Assembly (NCBI GenBank): GCA_034667465.1 | Contig: JAXDJV010000003.1 | Location: 1-64,000, forward strand | Direction: 5' to 3' | Source of the DNA: JAOBAU01 sp034667465 | GTDB taxonomy: Bacteria > Acidobacteriota > Thermoanaerobaculia > Gp7-AA8 | Length of the DNA: 64,000 nucleotides | Shown: piece by piece, positions 1-7,798 of the stretch | Numbering within the stretch: position 1 is the stretch's first letter | Layout: every line of letters begins with the position of its first letter | Made by a program: the position numbers and the translations under genes | Notes under the pieces: model-generated | The model's input: the letters and a program-made list of their open reading frames with translations, nothing else | Database searches by the model: none | Told to the model about the DNA's origin: nothing

Positions 1-70
1 CGGGGGACAGAACTGCAAATTGGACTGACGGCGCCTAAAGACAAATTACCAGATCTGACCCCAGGTTTTG
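1..70. other. Possible end of a repeated or mobile element
   Basis: No gene fits this left edge. It contains GGGGGACAGA and, on the other strand, GGGGTCAGATCTGG. I recall similar strings flanking REP-associated tyrosine transposase (IS200-like) insertions in other bacteria, but no transposase is visible because the window starts here. The match is from memory and unverified. It could equally be ordinary intergenic DNA downstream of the serine dehydratase operon. Confidence 0.25.
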
Positions 71-73
71 ACT

Positions 74-343
74 TTACCGCGCGACCAGCGTCCAGGCGCC
101 GATGGCGATGAAGCCGATGCCGGCGACGAGCTTCAGCGTTCGCGGGGCGATGAAGCGTTCCAGCTGCGCGCCGACCAGCACACCGATTCCGGCGGCGAGT
201 ACGAGCGCGAGCGCGGAGCCGGCGAACACCACCCACTTGCTCGTCTTTGCTTCCGACGCGAAGAGCATGGTGGCGAGCTGCGTTTTGTCGCCGATCTCGG
301 CGAGGAAGACGGTCACGAATACTGAGAAGAACACACGTGTCAC
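74..343 (-). CDS. Half-size Gdt1/UPF0016 (TMEM165) family membrane protein
   Basis: A small membrane protein of 89 residues carrying the family signature E-x-G-D-K-T (EIGDKTQ) near its N-terminus, followed by hydrophobic helices. Family members are cation transporters linked to manganese or calcium. The usual protein is about 190 residues with two copies of the motif, so this is a single-repeat version that would have to dimerise or pair with another half; no second half is in the window. The GTG start at 343 overlaps the stop of the upstream serine dehydratase alpha gene by four bases (GTGA), implying coupled translation. Reading further upstream gives only an Arg-rich out-of-frame shadow of that gene. 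Substrate not determined. Confidence 0.72.
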   Translation of the reverse strand: MTRVFFSVFVTVFLAEIGDKTQLATMLFASEAKTSKWVVFAGSALALVLAAGIGVLVGAQLERFIAPRTLKLVAGIGFIAIGAWTLVAR

Positions 344-1278
344 GATGCCACCCCCGCTTTGCGCTCGTGCGCAAGCCTTTCGCGTTCTTCGGCGCGCTGC
401 GTGCGACGCTGATTCGCTTCGTCTTTGAGCCGATCGCCGATCGCGCAACCGGTCGCGGTCGTCGCCAGTCCGCCTTCCGCCGTCTCTTTCAATCCGCGCG
501 GCAGCGCGCGTCCGATGCGCACCATCGCTTCAACGACTTCATCCATCGGGATGACCGATGCAACTCCGACCAGCGCGAGCTGCGCGGCGGTGAGTCCATG
601 CACGGCAAACAGCGCGTTGCGTTTCACACACGGCACTTCGACGAGTCCGCCGACCGGATCACAGACGAGGCCTAGCGTGTTCTTCAGCGCCAGCGCCGCG
701 GCGTTGATCGACTGCTGCGGCGTGCCGTCCATCATGTACGCCACCGCCGCCGCCCCCATCGCCGTCGCCACGCCGACTTCGTTCTGACAGCCGCCGGCCG
801 CGCCCGAAATGTGCGCCGACAGCGCCACGATCGAGCCGACTCCGCCCGCCACGACCAGCGCGCGAACGGTCTTCGCCGGATCGACGTTTCGCTCTTCCTC
901 GAGCGCCAGCAGCATGCCGGGAACGACTCCGCCCGCCCCCGCCGTCGGCGCCGCGACGATCACGCCCATGCGCGAGTTCTCGCCCATCACCGACAGCGCG
1001 TACAGCTCAGCTTTGATCGTGAGCGGATCGAGAAATGTCTTCCCCGCGAGGAACGCTTCGTTGAGCAGCTTCGCTTCGTTGCCGACGAGCTTGCCCATCG
1101 ACGTGCCGCCGCCCTTGCCGCGCTCGATACAGTCGCGCATCACCTGACGGCGCTTCGTCAGCGCTTCGATGATCTGTTCGGCCGGCACGCCATGCTCGCG
1201 CACGTCGCTTTCGAGAAAGACATCCGCGAGGTCGCGTCCCTCTGCGAGCTCACCGAGTGTTTTGAAGGAATCAATCAT
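340..1278 (-). CDS. sdaAA: L-serine dehydratase, iron-sulfur type, alpha subunit
   Basis: Deaminates L-serine to pyruvate and ammonia with a [4Fe-4S] cluster; 312 residues. The conserved cysteines expected to hold the cluster are visible at C164 (GGCQNEVG), C206 (LVCDPVGG) and C217 (VEVPCVKRN). Glycine-rich motifs GKGGGTSMG and APTAGAGGV are also typical of the alpha chain. I chose the ATG at 1278 because the open frame further upstream is an Arg-rich shadow of the beta-subunit gene. It lies 40 bases downstream of the beta gene and overlaps the Gdt1-like gene by four bases, so the three form one operon. The C-terminal 25 residues are highly charged. Confidence 0.9.
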   Translation of the reverse strand: MIDSFKTLGELAEGRDLADVFLESDVREHGVPAEQIIEALTKRRQVMRDCIERGKGGGTSMGKLVGNEAKLLNEAFLAGKTFLDPLTIKAELYALSVMGENSRMGVIVAAPTAGAGGVVPGMLLALEEERNVDPAKTVRALVVAGGVGSIVALSAHISGAAGGCQNEVGVATAMGAAAVAYMMDGTPQQSINAAALALKNTLGLVCDPVGGLVEVPCVKRNALFAVHGLTAAQLALVGVASVIPMDEVVEAMVRIGRALPRGLKETAEGGLATTATGCAIGDRLKDEANQRRTQRAEERERLAHERKAGVAS

Positions 1279-1318
1279 GCGGCCGTTCAGAACGCACGCC
1301 GAGGCGCGATCAATCCCG

Positions 1319-2002
1319 TCAGGGGATGCGATCGAGATACTTCGCTTCGGCCACGTCGGGCGTCGAGCAAATCCGCGCCAGCGCTTCGGTCGACATCGGC
1401 GAATCGACGTCGATCTGCATGAACGCATCTTTGCCGCGCTGCTTTCGCGAGCACGCCAGCGACGCGATGTTGATCCCTTCATCAGCGATGATCCCCGTGA
1501 TCTCGGAAATCATCCCCGGGCGATCGCGATAAAAAAGCAGCAGCGTCGGCGAATCGCCTTTGAAGTGCGCGGAAAATCCATTGATGTTGAAGACGTCGAT
1601 CACGCCGCCGCCGATCGACGAGCCGGTGATCTGCACCGAGCGCGACTTGCCGCGAATCTCGACACGCACCGTGTTCGGATGCACCTCGCCCATATCCTCC
1701 TCGGCGAACTCGATCTCGACTCCCATCTGCTCCGCGATGCGGATCGCTTCCGGGATGCGCGGATCGTCGACGTTCAATCCGATCGAGCCGCCGACGAGCG
1801 CGAAGTCGGAGCCGTGGCCGCGATACGTCGCGGCGAGCGGAGGATGAAGGACGAAGCGGACGAAAAGCGGATCGTCGTCGAGGATTTCCCTCGCCACGCG
1901 GCCGAGCCGAGCCGTTCCCGCGGTATGCGAGCTCGACGGTCCGACCATCACCGGACCCATCACATCGAGGATTGAGACTTTACGATCGGGTCGCGTCGGC
2001 AC
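1319..2002 (-). CDS. sdaAB: L-serine dehydratase, iron-sulfur type, beta subunit (ACT domain)
   Basis: Partner of the alpha subunit in the two-subunit L-serine dehydratase; 227 residues. The N-terminal part has the diagnostic MGPSSSHT-type motif (here VGPSSSHTAGT, around residues 21-31). The last ~75 residues form an ACT domain (RDRPGMISEITGIIADEGIN), which in this family senses or positions serine. GTG start at 2002, with no gene between it and the divergent receiver gene at 2074. Splitting the enzyme into two chains is the Bacillus/Clostridium arrangement rather than the single-chain E. coli SdaA. Confidence 0.88.
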   Translation of the reverse strand: MPTRPDRKVSILDVMGPVMVGPSSSHTAGTARLGRVAREILDDDPLFVRFVLHPPLAATYRGHGSDFALVGGSIGLNVDDPRIPEAIRIAEQMGVEIEFAEEDMGEVHPNTVRVEIRGKSRSVQITGSSIGGGVIDVFNINGFSAHFKGDSPTLLLFYRDRPGMISEITGIIADEGINIASLACSRKQRGKDAFMQIDVDSPMSTEALARICSTPDVAEAKYLDRIP

Positions 2003-2073
2003 GAGGCGATTCTACATTGTGAGTGAACGATACTTCCCTTACACTGCGGGCAGCCGGTCAGTCCGAATAACAG

Positions 2074-2448
2074 ATGAACAGCAGACCTCCAATCCTGGTC
2101 GTCGACGACGACGCTCCCATTCTCATGCTGATGCGCAGCCTCCTCCGCGAGTTCGGCTTCGAAGCGGTTACGGCAGCGACCGGCGAAGAAGCGGTAGCGG
2201 CCGCGCGCGATCGCCGTCCCGCGCTCGTCCTGCTCGATCGCAACATGCCGGGCATGCACGGCGACGAGGTCGTTCGCGCGCTGCGCGAAGACGTCGGACT
2301 CGATGGCGTTCCGATTCTCATCCTCAGCGGCGATCCGGTCACGCGCAGCGAGCTGGCGCAACTCGGCGTCGACGGCGCTGTGCAGAAGCCGTTCGACGTC
2401 CCGACGCTGATCGCGCAGATTCGCGGCTACGTCACAGCCGACGCGTAG
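2074..2448 (+). CDS. Stand-alone response-regulator receiver protein
   Basis: A 124-residue CheY-like receiver with no output domain. Key residues are present: acidic pocket D11-D13, phosphoacceptor D55 (LLDRNMPG), the hydroxyl residue S85 (LILSGD) and K105 (QKPF). It should therefore be phosphorylatable by a histidine kinase, but no kinase gene is nearby, so its partner is unknown. It is divergent from the serine dehydratase operon and 40 bases upstream of the aldolase gene on the same strand, which may put both on one transcript. Single-domain receivers usually act in phosphorelays or bind target proteins directly. Confidence 0.85.
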   Translation: MNSRPPILVVDDDAPILMLMRSLLREFGFEAVTAATGEEAVAAARDRRPALVLLDRNMPGMHGDEVVRALREDVGLDGVPILILSGDPVTRSELAQLGVDGAVQKPFDVPTLIAQIRGYVTADA

Positions 2449-2488
2449 CGATTCAGGCGCGCGGGCGCTTCTGCTAAAGTCCGCGATC

Positions 2489-3871
2489 ATGATTCACGAG
2501 AATGTGCAGTCCCTGAACGACGCCGTCGCGAACGGCGGACCCGCGGCCATCGACGACCTCGCGTACACCGCGGTGTTCAGCAGCGACGCCGCCACGAAAG
2601 CGGAAGCGCGCCGGCAGATTCATACGCGCGCGCGGCAAAGCGGCGCGGTCGCCTCGTCGATCTACCCGTTGTATCGCGCGATCGGCCGCGGCGAGGTCCG
2701 TTCTTTCACCGCGCCCGCATTCAACATTCGCGCGCTGACGTACGACACGGCACGCGCGCTGTTCCGCGCAGCGATGCGTCACGACGTCGGCGCATTCATC
2801 TTCGAGATCGCCCGTTCCGAGATCGGCTACACGGAACAGCGACCCGCCGAATATGCGGCGTGCGTGCTCGCCGCGGCGATGCGCGAAGGCTGGCGCGGCG
2901 CGGTCTTCATTCAGGGCGATCACTTTCAGGCGAGCGCGAAGAAGTGGGCCACCGAGGAAGGAAAAGCGGCCGAGACGAAAGCGCTCGAATCGCTGATCGA
3001 TGAAGCGATCGCCGCCGAGTTCTACAACATCGACATCGATACGTCGACGCTCGTCGACCTCGACTTCCCGACGCGCGACGAGCAGCAGCGCGCGAACTAC
3101 GAAGGGACCGCGCATCTGACGAAGTACATTCGCGCGCGGGAGCCGAAAGGAATGACGATCTCCGTCGGCGGCGAGATCGGCGAAGTCGGCAAGTACAACA
3201 CGCATCCCGATGAAGTGCGCGCATACGTCGATGGAGTCAATCGGCTGCTCGGCGACGAAGTCGGCATCGCCAAGATCTCGGTGCAGACCGGCACGTCGCA
3301 TGGCGGAGTTCCGCTTGCCGACGGCTCGATCGCACAGGCGAAGATCGACTTCGACGTGCTGCGCGAAGTGACGGAGATCTGTCGCGGCGAGTACGGCATC
3401 GCCGGCTCGGTGCAGCACGGTGCATCGACGCTGCCGGAGTCGGTTTTCAATCGCTTCCCCGAAGCGAACGCGGTCGAGATTCATCTCGCCACCGGATTTC
3501 AGAACATGGTCCTCGACGCGCCATCGCTGCCGGCGGAGATGAAGGAAGAGATTCGCCGGTTCTGCTTCGACAACTGCGCGGACGAACGAAAGAGCGGCGA
3601 GACCGACGAGCAGTTCGTCTACAAGACGCGCAAGAAAGCGATCGGCCCGTTCAAGCGTCGCATGTGGGAGCTCGGCGACGAAGCAAAGCAGCCGATCATC
3701 CGCGACCTCGAAGCAAAGTTCGAGTTCCTGATGGAAAAGCTCGCCGTCTTCAACACGAAATCGATCGTGGAGAAGTACGTGCCGGCGACCAGCGCCGCAC
3801 TGCCGGAGTACGCAGCAGCGTCAGAAGAGCTGACGGCGGCGGCGACCGTGGATCCGAATGAAGGGGAGTAA
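2489..3871 (+). CDS. Class II (zinc-dependent) fructose-bisphosphate aldolase family protein
   Basis: A 460-residue TIM-barrel aldolase of the class II type. The first zinc histidine is in QGDHFQ (H145), and the later GTSHGG and QHGAST segments match the zinc and phosphate-binding loops of the family. Class II aldolases interconvert fructose-1,6-bisphosphate (or tagatose-bisphosphate) with DHAP and glyceraldehyde-3-phosphate. It is about 100 residues longer than E. coli FbaA, with an extra N-terminal helical stretch (1-70) and a C-terminal tail. The substrate could differ from fructose-bisphosphate, so I give no symbol. The gene ends just before a hairpin-forming repeat. Confidence 0.8.
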   Translation: MIHENVQSLNDAVANGGPAAIDDLAYTAVFSSDAATKAEARRQIHTRARQSGAVASSIYPLYRAIGRGEVRSFTAPAFNIRALTYDTARALFRAAMRHDVGAFIFEIARSEIGYTEQRPAEYAACVLAAAMREGWRGAVFIQGDHFQASAKKWATEEGKAAETKALESLIDEAIAAEFYNIDIDTSTLVDLDFPTRDEQQRANYEGTAHLTKYIRAREPKGMTISVGGEIGEVGKYNTHPDEVRAYVDGVNRLLGDEVGIAKISVQTGTSHGGVPLADGSIAQAKIDFDVLREVTEICRGEYGIAGSVQHGASTLPESVFNRFPEANAVEIHLATGFQNMVLDAPSLPAEMKEEIRRFCFDNCADERKSGETDEQFVYKTRKKAIGPFKRRMWELGDEAKQPIIRDLEAKFEFLMEKLAVFNTKSIVEKYVPATSAALPEYAAASEELTAAATVDPNEGE

Positions 3872-3872
3872 C

Positions 3873-3951
3873 GAGGCATGAGGGATGAGTAATGAGGCAT
3901 GAGTCGCTTCGCGTCCGCCTCACTCATGCCTCATACCTCATGCCTCATGCC
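3873..3951. repeat. Family R1 palindromic repeat (GAGGCATGAG type), copy 1
   Basis: Tandem variants of GAGGCATGAG (left arm 3873-3904) face their reverse complement (right arm 3922-3951), so the transcript can fold into a long hairpin. It fills the gap between two convergent genes, where it could end transcription from both sides, although no T-run follows. A second copy is at 57037-57108. Confidence 0.8.
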
Positions 3952-4910
3952 TATCCCGCAACCCTCTGCTCCGAGGAAACTTCTATCCTCGCCATCCTCC
4001 TCTCACACTCCACCCGATTCCTCCCATTGTTCTTCGCGCGGTAGAGGGCCTGATCGGCTGCTTCGATCAGCGCGGCGGCGTCGTTGATTCGCGCGTTCGG
4101 GATGGCGGCGACTCCGGCGCTGAGCGTGACTCGCTGCGGGCCGTCGGGACCGCCGGGATGTTCGGTTGAGGCGAACGTTGCGCGGATTTTTTCGGCGAAC
4201 TGAAGGCCTTCGAAGAGCGGCGTCTCCGGAAGGAGCACGCAGAACTCCTCGCCGCCGAGGCGGGCTGCGACGTCGGACTGGCGCGTGGCGCGATCCAGGA
4301 TTTTGGAGAGAGAGCGCAGCACGCGGTCGCCGACCGGATGTCCGTACGTGTCGTTGATCGTCTTGAACAGATCGATGTCGATCATCACCGTCGACAGCGG
4401 ACGGTTGTAGCGGCGCGAATGTTCGAAGCGCGCGAGCAGGTCGCGATCGAATGAGCGGCGGTTGCTGATGCCGGTCAGCGGATCGGTGTTAGACAACTCT
4501 TCCAGTCGGCGGTTCGACGCCATCAGCGCTTTCTGCAGATCGACGATGCGTGCGCCGGCGCGAACGCGCGCGAGCAGCTCGTCGATCGCGAACGGCTTCG
4601 TCACGTAGTCGTCGGCGCCGCAGCCAAACCCGGCCAGCTTCGCCGCCGCGCTCGACTCGCCGGTCAGGATGAGGATGTAGCCGTGCTCGTTCGCCATGCG
4701 TAATTCGCGGCAGAGCTCGATGCCGTCGCCGTCGGGAAGATTGCGATCGAGCACGACGATGTCCCAGCTGCGCTCGGCGAGCAGCGCTTTCCCGGCATCG
4801 ATCGAACCGGCTTCATGCACTACGTGACCATCGCGACGAAGCGTCAGGGAAACGAGCCGGGCGACGCTCGCATCATCTTCAATCACAATGACTTCGTGCG
4901 GGGCTCCCAC
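3951..4910 (-). CDS. Response regulator with GGDEF domain (diguanylate cyclase)
   Basis: Predicted PleD-like enzyme that makes cyclic di-GMP from two GTP when its receiver is phosphorylated; 319 residues. Residues 6-125 are a receiver with E11-D12-D13, phosphoacceptor D55 (VVLDRNLPD) and K105 (TKPF). Residues 140-305 are a GGDEF domain with the catalytic signature GGEEF at 219-223. An RxxD product-inhibition site (RQSD, 210-213) sits exactly five residues before it, so feedback control is likely intact. I chose the GTG at 4910; the longer frame upstream is low-complexity and would run into the addB promoter region. No strong Shine-Dalgarno is visible. Confidence 0.88.
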   Translation of the reverse strand: MGAPHEVIVIEDDASVARLVSLTLRRDGHVVHEAGSIDAGKALLAERSWDIVVLDRNLPDGDGIELCRELRMANEHGYILILTGESSAAAKLAGFGCGADDYVTKPFAIDELLARVRAGARIVDLQKALMASNRRLEELSNTDPLTGISNRRSFDRDLLARFEHSRRYNRPLSTVMIDIDLFKTINDTYGHPVGDRVLRSLSKILDRATRQSDVAARLGGEEFCVLLPETPLFEGLQFAEKIRATFASTEHPGGPDGPQRVTLSAGVAAIPNARINDAAALIEAADQALYRAKNNGRNRVECERRMARIEVSSEQRVAG

Positions 4911-4932
4911 GATCGCATCTAACTGCAAATAA

Positions 4933-4962
4933 CCGACCAAAGTCGATCTCGTACGGTACAAT
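4933..4962 (+). promoter_or_regulatory. Candidate promoter for addB
   Basis: TACAAT at 4957-4962 is a good -10 match, with a weak -35 candidate (CCGACC, 4933-4938) 18 bases upstream. It lies 16 bases before the addB ATG, so the leader would be very short. Only the -10 element is persuasive. Confidence 0.3.
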
Positions 4963-4978
4963 CTCAATTCTTTTTCCG

Positions 4979-7798
4979 ATGCCTTCTCCACTCCTCCGTC
5001 TCGCCCGCTATCGCGAGCTCGCCGCTGACGTTGCCGAACGACTGAGCGCCCATCCCGACGAGGAAGTTCTCGTCGCGTCCGGCGGCGTCGCGGCGGCGAT
5101 CGCGATGGAAATCGTGGCGCGCAGCGCAAGCGGCGTCGCCTCGCCGCGACTTCGTACGGTGGAGACGCTCGCGCAGCAGATTCTCAACGATCGCGGCGAA
5201 TATCCGCGCGTCGCCGGCGGCGACGAACGGCGGCTGGCGATGCGAACGGCTGTGCGCGCTGTCGATGATCCGATGATGGAGAGCCGCGGCATCGCGGCGA
5301 TGCTGGAGCGCTCGTATCGCGACATGCGCGACAACGGGATGGCGCTGCAGCAGTTCGAAGCGCGCGTCCGCGCGACCCGCGGGTTGCGCGACGCCGCGCG
5401 GTCGAAAACGATCGTCGTGGCGTGGCGCGAATACGAACGCGTCATCGCTCAGTTCGGCGCCATCGATCCGGCCGATCTCCTCGAGCGCGCCGCAAAAGCG
5501 ATCGCGGCCGGCTCGCCCATCGCACCGCAAATCGTGGCCGGCTTCTACGACATGACCGGCATGCAGTTCCGTTTCGTCGACGCCATCGCAAAGGTCAACA
5601 AGTTGACCGCCGTCCACGCCCCGATCGGCGAAGGCGAAAACTACGCGTTCGCGAGTCGCTTCCTTTCCGCACTCAGCACTCAGCACTCAGCACTCAGCAC
5701 TCCGGTTTTAAGAATCAAACACGCGGTAGTAACGGCAACCCGCGACGAAACGAAACAGTCCGAGCTGGAGCGCGTGACCGCCGACATCGCCGAACTGCTC
5801 GCGAACGGCGTCGAGCCGCGCGCGATCGGCATCGTGGCGCGTTCGTTCGACGCATACGACGCGCGGCTGCTGAATCGTTTCGCCGCCGAGCGCGGCTTCA
5901 CCGCCACGCTCGGCGAGGAGATCCCGCTCACCGCGCACCGCCTCGGCCGCGGTCTCGTCTCGCTGCTTCGTCTTCGCGAACGCGGTTTCATTCGCGGCGA
6001 AGTCCTCGAACTGCTGCGCGACGGCTTCGAGCCGCGCAGGCGCGTGAAGATCGACGATCTCGACGTCGCCACCCGTCGCGCACGCATCGCCGGCGGCACG
6101 GTGAAGGAGCTCGCCGCCGTCCAGCGCCGGCCGTTCATCGATGACTATCTCGACGTCGTCGCCGAGCTCGAAGAGGTCACCGCGCCGCTCGCCGCGCAAC
6201 TTCGCGGCACGCAATGGAGCGACGCGCTCGCCGCGCTCGTCGTCCGCTTTCGCCTCGAAACGCAGCAGGATGTCGAAGCGGCGAACGAGATCGATGCGAT
6301 CGCCGCGATCTTCCGTCGCGCCGGCGCGCTTCGCTTCGACGCGACGGCGATAATCGATCTGATCGAACAGCATTCGCTGGCGACTCCTGCAAACGATCTC
6401 CCGCGCGTCTGGGCCGGCGACCTCCTGAAGTTCCGCGGTCGCTCGTTCGAACATCTCTTCGTGGTGCGGATGCAGGACGACGTCTTCCCGCAGCGCCGAA
6501 TCGAAGATCCACTCCTCCCCGACGCCGACCGCCGACTGCTCAACATCCGCGAGATCGGCAACGGCCGCGACGAAGAACAGCTCCTCTTCCAGCTCCTGTT
6601 CGACGCCGCCGCGACGTCGCTGCGATTCAGTTACGCCGGCACCGACGGCTTCGGCAAAGTGCTGCGCGCATCACAACTGTTGTGGGGGCGGGTGCTTCGC
6701 CAACCCCAGGACGGCCGAAGACCCCACATGGAATCGCCGTCGCAGCGCCAGCTGCAGCTGCTCGCAAAGTCCGGCACGCGCTCCGTCTTCGACGGCTACA
6801 TCAGCGCCGAGGAGTTAGCTCCCCGCTTCCGCGCCGCGCTCGAACGAATCTCGCCGACAGGGCTCGAAGACTTCGGCGAGTGTCCGCAAAAGTTCCTCCT
6901 CAAACACATCCTCGGCGTCCGCGATCTCGACGACCCCGAGCGCGAGCTGCAGATTCACCATCGCGAAAAAGGAATCCTCGATCACGGCATCCTGGAGCGT
7001 TTCTATCGCGGCCTGCGCGATGGCGACCTCGATCGCGCCGAGGCATCGTTGCCGCAACTTCCCGACGATCTCGCGTCGGCGCTCGATGCGATCGTCGATG
7101 AAGAGTTCGATCGCATCGAGTCCGAGGCGCCGCCGTTCAATCGTCCGCTGCGCGACATCGAACGCCGCGCCACCAAACGCAATCTGCGCGACTTCGTCGC
7201 CGTCGACTTCCGCGATCTCCTCGCGCGCGGTCTCACGCCGCGACATTTCGAATACACATTCGGCGCGAAGTACGGCGAGACCGCGAATCGCGCCGAGTCG
7301 TTCGCGGTCGAAGCCGCCGGCGTCTCGATTCGCGTCGACGGCCGCATCGATCGCATTGATGCATCGAGGGACGATCGGCTGCGCATCATCGATTACAAAT
7401 CGGGACAGGCGTTGCGCCACAAAGATCTCGATCGGAAGATCGATCGCGGCGTGCGGTTGCAACTGGCGCTCTACGCGATGGCCATCGCCGAATTCTTCGG
7501 CGCCGATGCGAAGTCGGTCAGCGGCGCGATCAAGCCGCTCATCCAGGGCGAGATCAAAGCGGCGAAGTTCACCTTCGAGCTGGCCGACAAAGAAGCGCGG
7601 CTGCGCGAAACGCTCGAGCTATTCGCCGGCGCGATTCTGCGCGGCATCTTCCCGGCGTTTCCGAACGAGACCGATGACGTGAACTCGTGCAAGTACTGTC
7701 CGGTCTCGCATTCGTGCCGGACGAAGCACGACGTCGACGAGCGCTACACGCTGCAGCAGTCGAGAGAGCCGCGCACGTTGCTCGAGGAGCTGCGATGA
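4979..7798 (+). CDS. addB: AddB-type helicase-nuclease subunit (PD-(D/E)XK, Fe-S)
   Basis: Second subunit of the AddAB double-strand-break resection complex; 939 residues. No Walker A is seen at the N-terminus (VLVASGGVAAA). The C-terminus carries the nuclease core (GRIDRID then IDYKSG) and the four-cysteine iron-sulfur staple of AddB nucleases: one Cys in GECPQKF, then C-x2-C-x5-C in CKYCPVSHSC. It overlaps addA by four bases (ATGA), so the two are co-translated. Two segments look foreign: residues ~231-241 (ALSTQHSALST) and ~569-584 (LWGRVLRQPQDG) are encoded by repeat families R2 and R4 in frame. The reading frame is open throughout. Confidence 0.85.
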   Translation: MPSPLLRLARYRELAADVAERLSAHPDEEVLVASGGVAAAIAMEIVARSASGVASPRLRTVETLAQQILNDRGEYPRVAGGDERRLAMRTAVRAVDDPMMESRGIAAMLERSYRDMRDNGMALQQFEARVRATRGLRDAARSKTIVVAWREYERVIAQFGAIDPADLLERAAKAIAAGSPIAPQIVAGFYDMTGMQFRFVDAIAKVNKLTAVHAPIGEGENYAFASRFLSALSTQHSALSTPVLRIKHAVVTATRDETKQSELERVTADIAELLANGVEPRAIGIVARSFDAYDARLLNRFAAERGFTATLGEEIPLTAHRLGRGLVSLLRLRERGFIRGEVLELLRDGFEPRRRVKIDDLDVATRRARIAGGTVKELAAVQRRPFIDDYLDVVAELEEVTAPLAAQLRGTQWSDALAALVVRFRLETQQDVEAANEIDAIAAIFRRAGALRFDATAIIDLIEQHSLATPANDLPRVWAGDLLKFRGRSFEHLFVVRMQDDVFPQRRIEDPLLPDADRRLLNIREIGNGRDEEQLLFQLLFDAAATSLRFSYAGTDGFGKVLRASQLLWGRVLRQPQDGRRPHMESPSQRQLQLLAKSGTRSVFDGYISAEELAPRFRAALERISPTGLEDFGECPQKFLLKHILGVRDLDDPERELQIHHREKGILDHGILERFYRGLRDGDLDRAEASLPQLPDDLASALDAIVDEEFDRIESEAPPFNRPLRDIERRATKRNLRDFVAVDFRDLLARGLTPRHFEYTFGAKYGETANRAESFAVEAAGVSIRVDGRIDRIDASRDDRLRIIDYKSGQALRHKDLDRKIDRGVRLQLALYAMAIAEFFGADAKSVSGAIKPLIQGEIKAAKFTFELADKEARLRETLELFAGAILRGIFPAFPNETDDVNSCKYCPVSHSCRTKHDVDERYTLQQSREPRTLLEELR
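5669..5701 (+). repeat. Family R2 repeat inside addB
   Basis: Tandem CACTCAGCACTCAG units read in frame as ALSTQHSALST (AddB residues ~231-241). The same unit forms the arms of the palindrome at 11691-11800; here only one arm is present. The repeat adds no frameshift or stop. Confidence 0.75.
6683..6730. repeat. Family R4 repeat inside addB (diverged)
   Basis: The first 27 bases (TGTGGGGGCGGG...) match the intergenic R4 copy at 39528 at 24 positions; the second half (GGACGGCCGAAGACCCCACA) is degraded. It is read in frame as LWGRVLRQPQDGRRPH. Confidence 0.55.

Noticed and set aside
5669..5701. CRISPR-like tandem repeats (CACTCAGCACTCAG)
   Set aside because: Units are seven to nine bases with no spacers and no cas genes; they are the R2 repeat.
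4979..7798. A frameshift or pseudogene in addB, suggested by odd low-complexity segments
   Set aside because: The frame is continuous and the nuclease and iron-sulfur residues are intact at the C-terminus; the odd segments are in-frame repeats.
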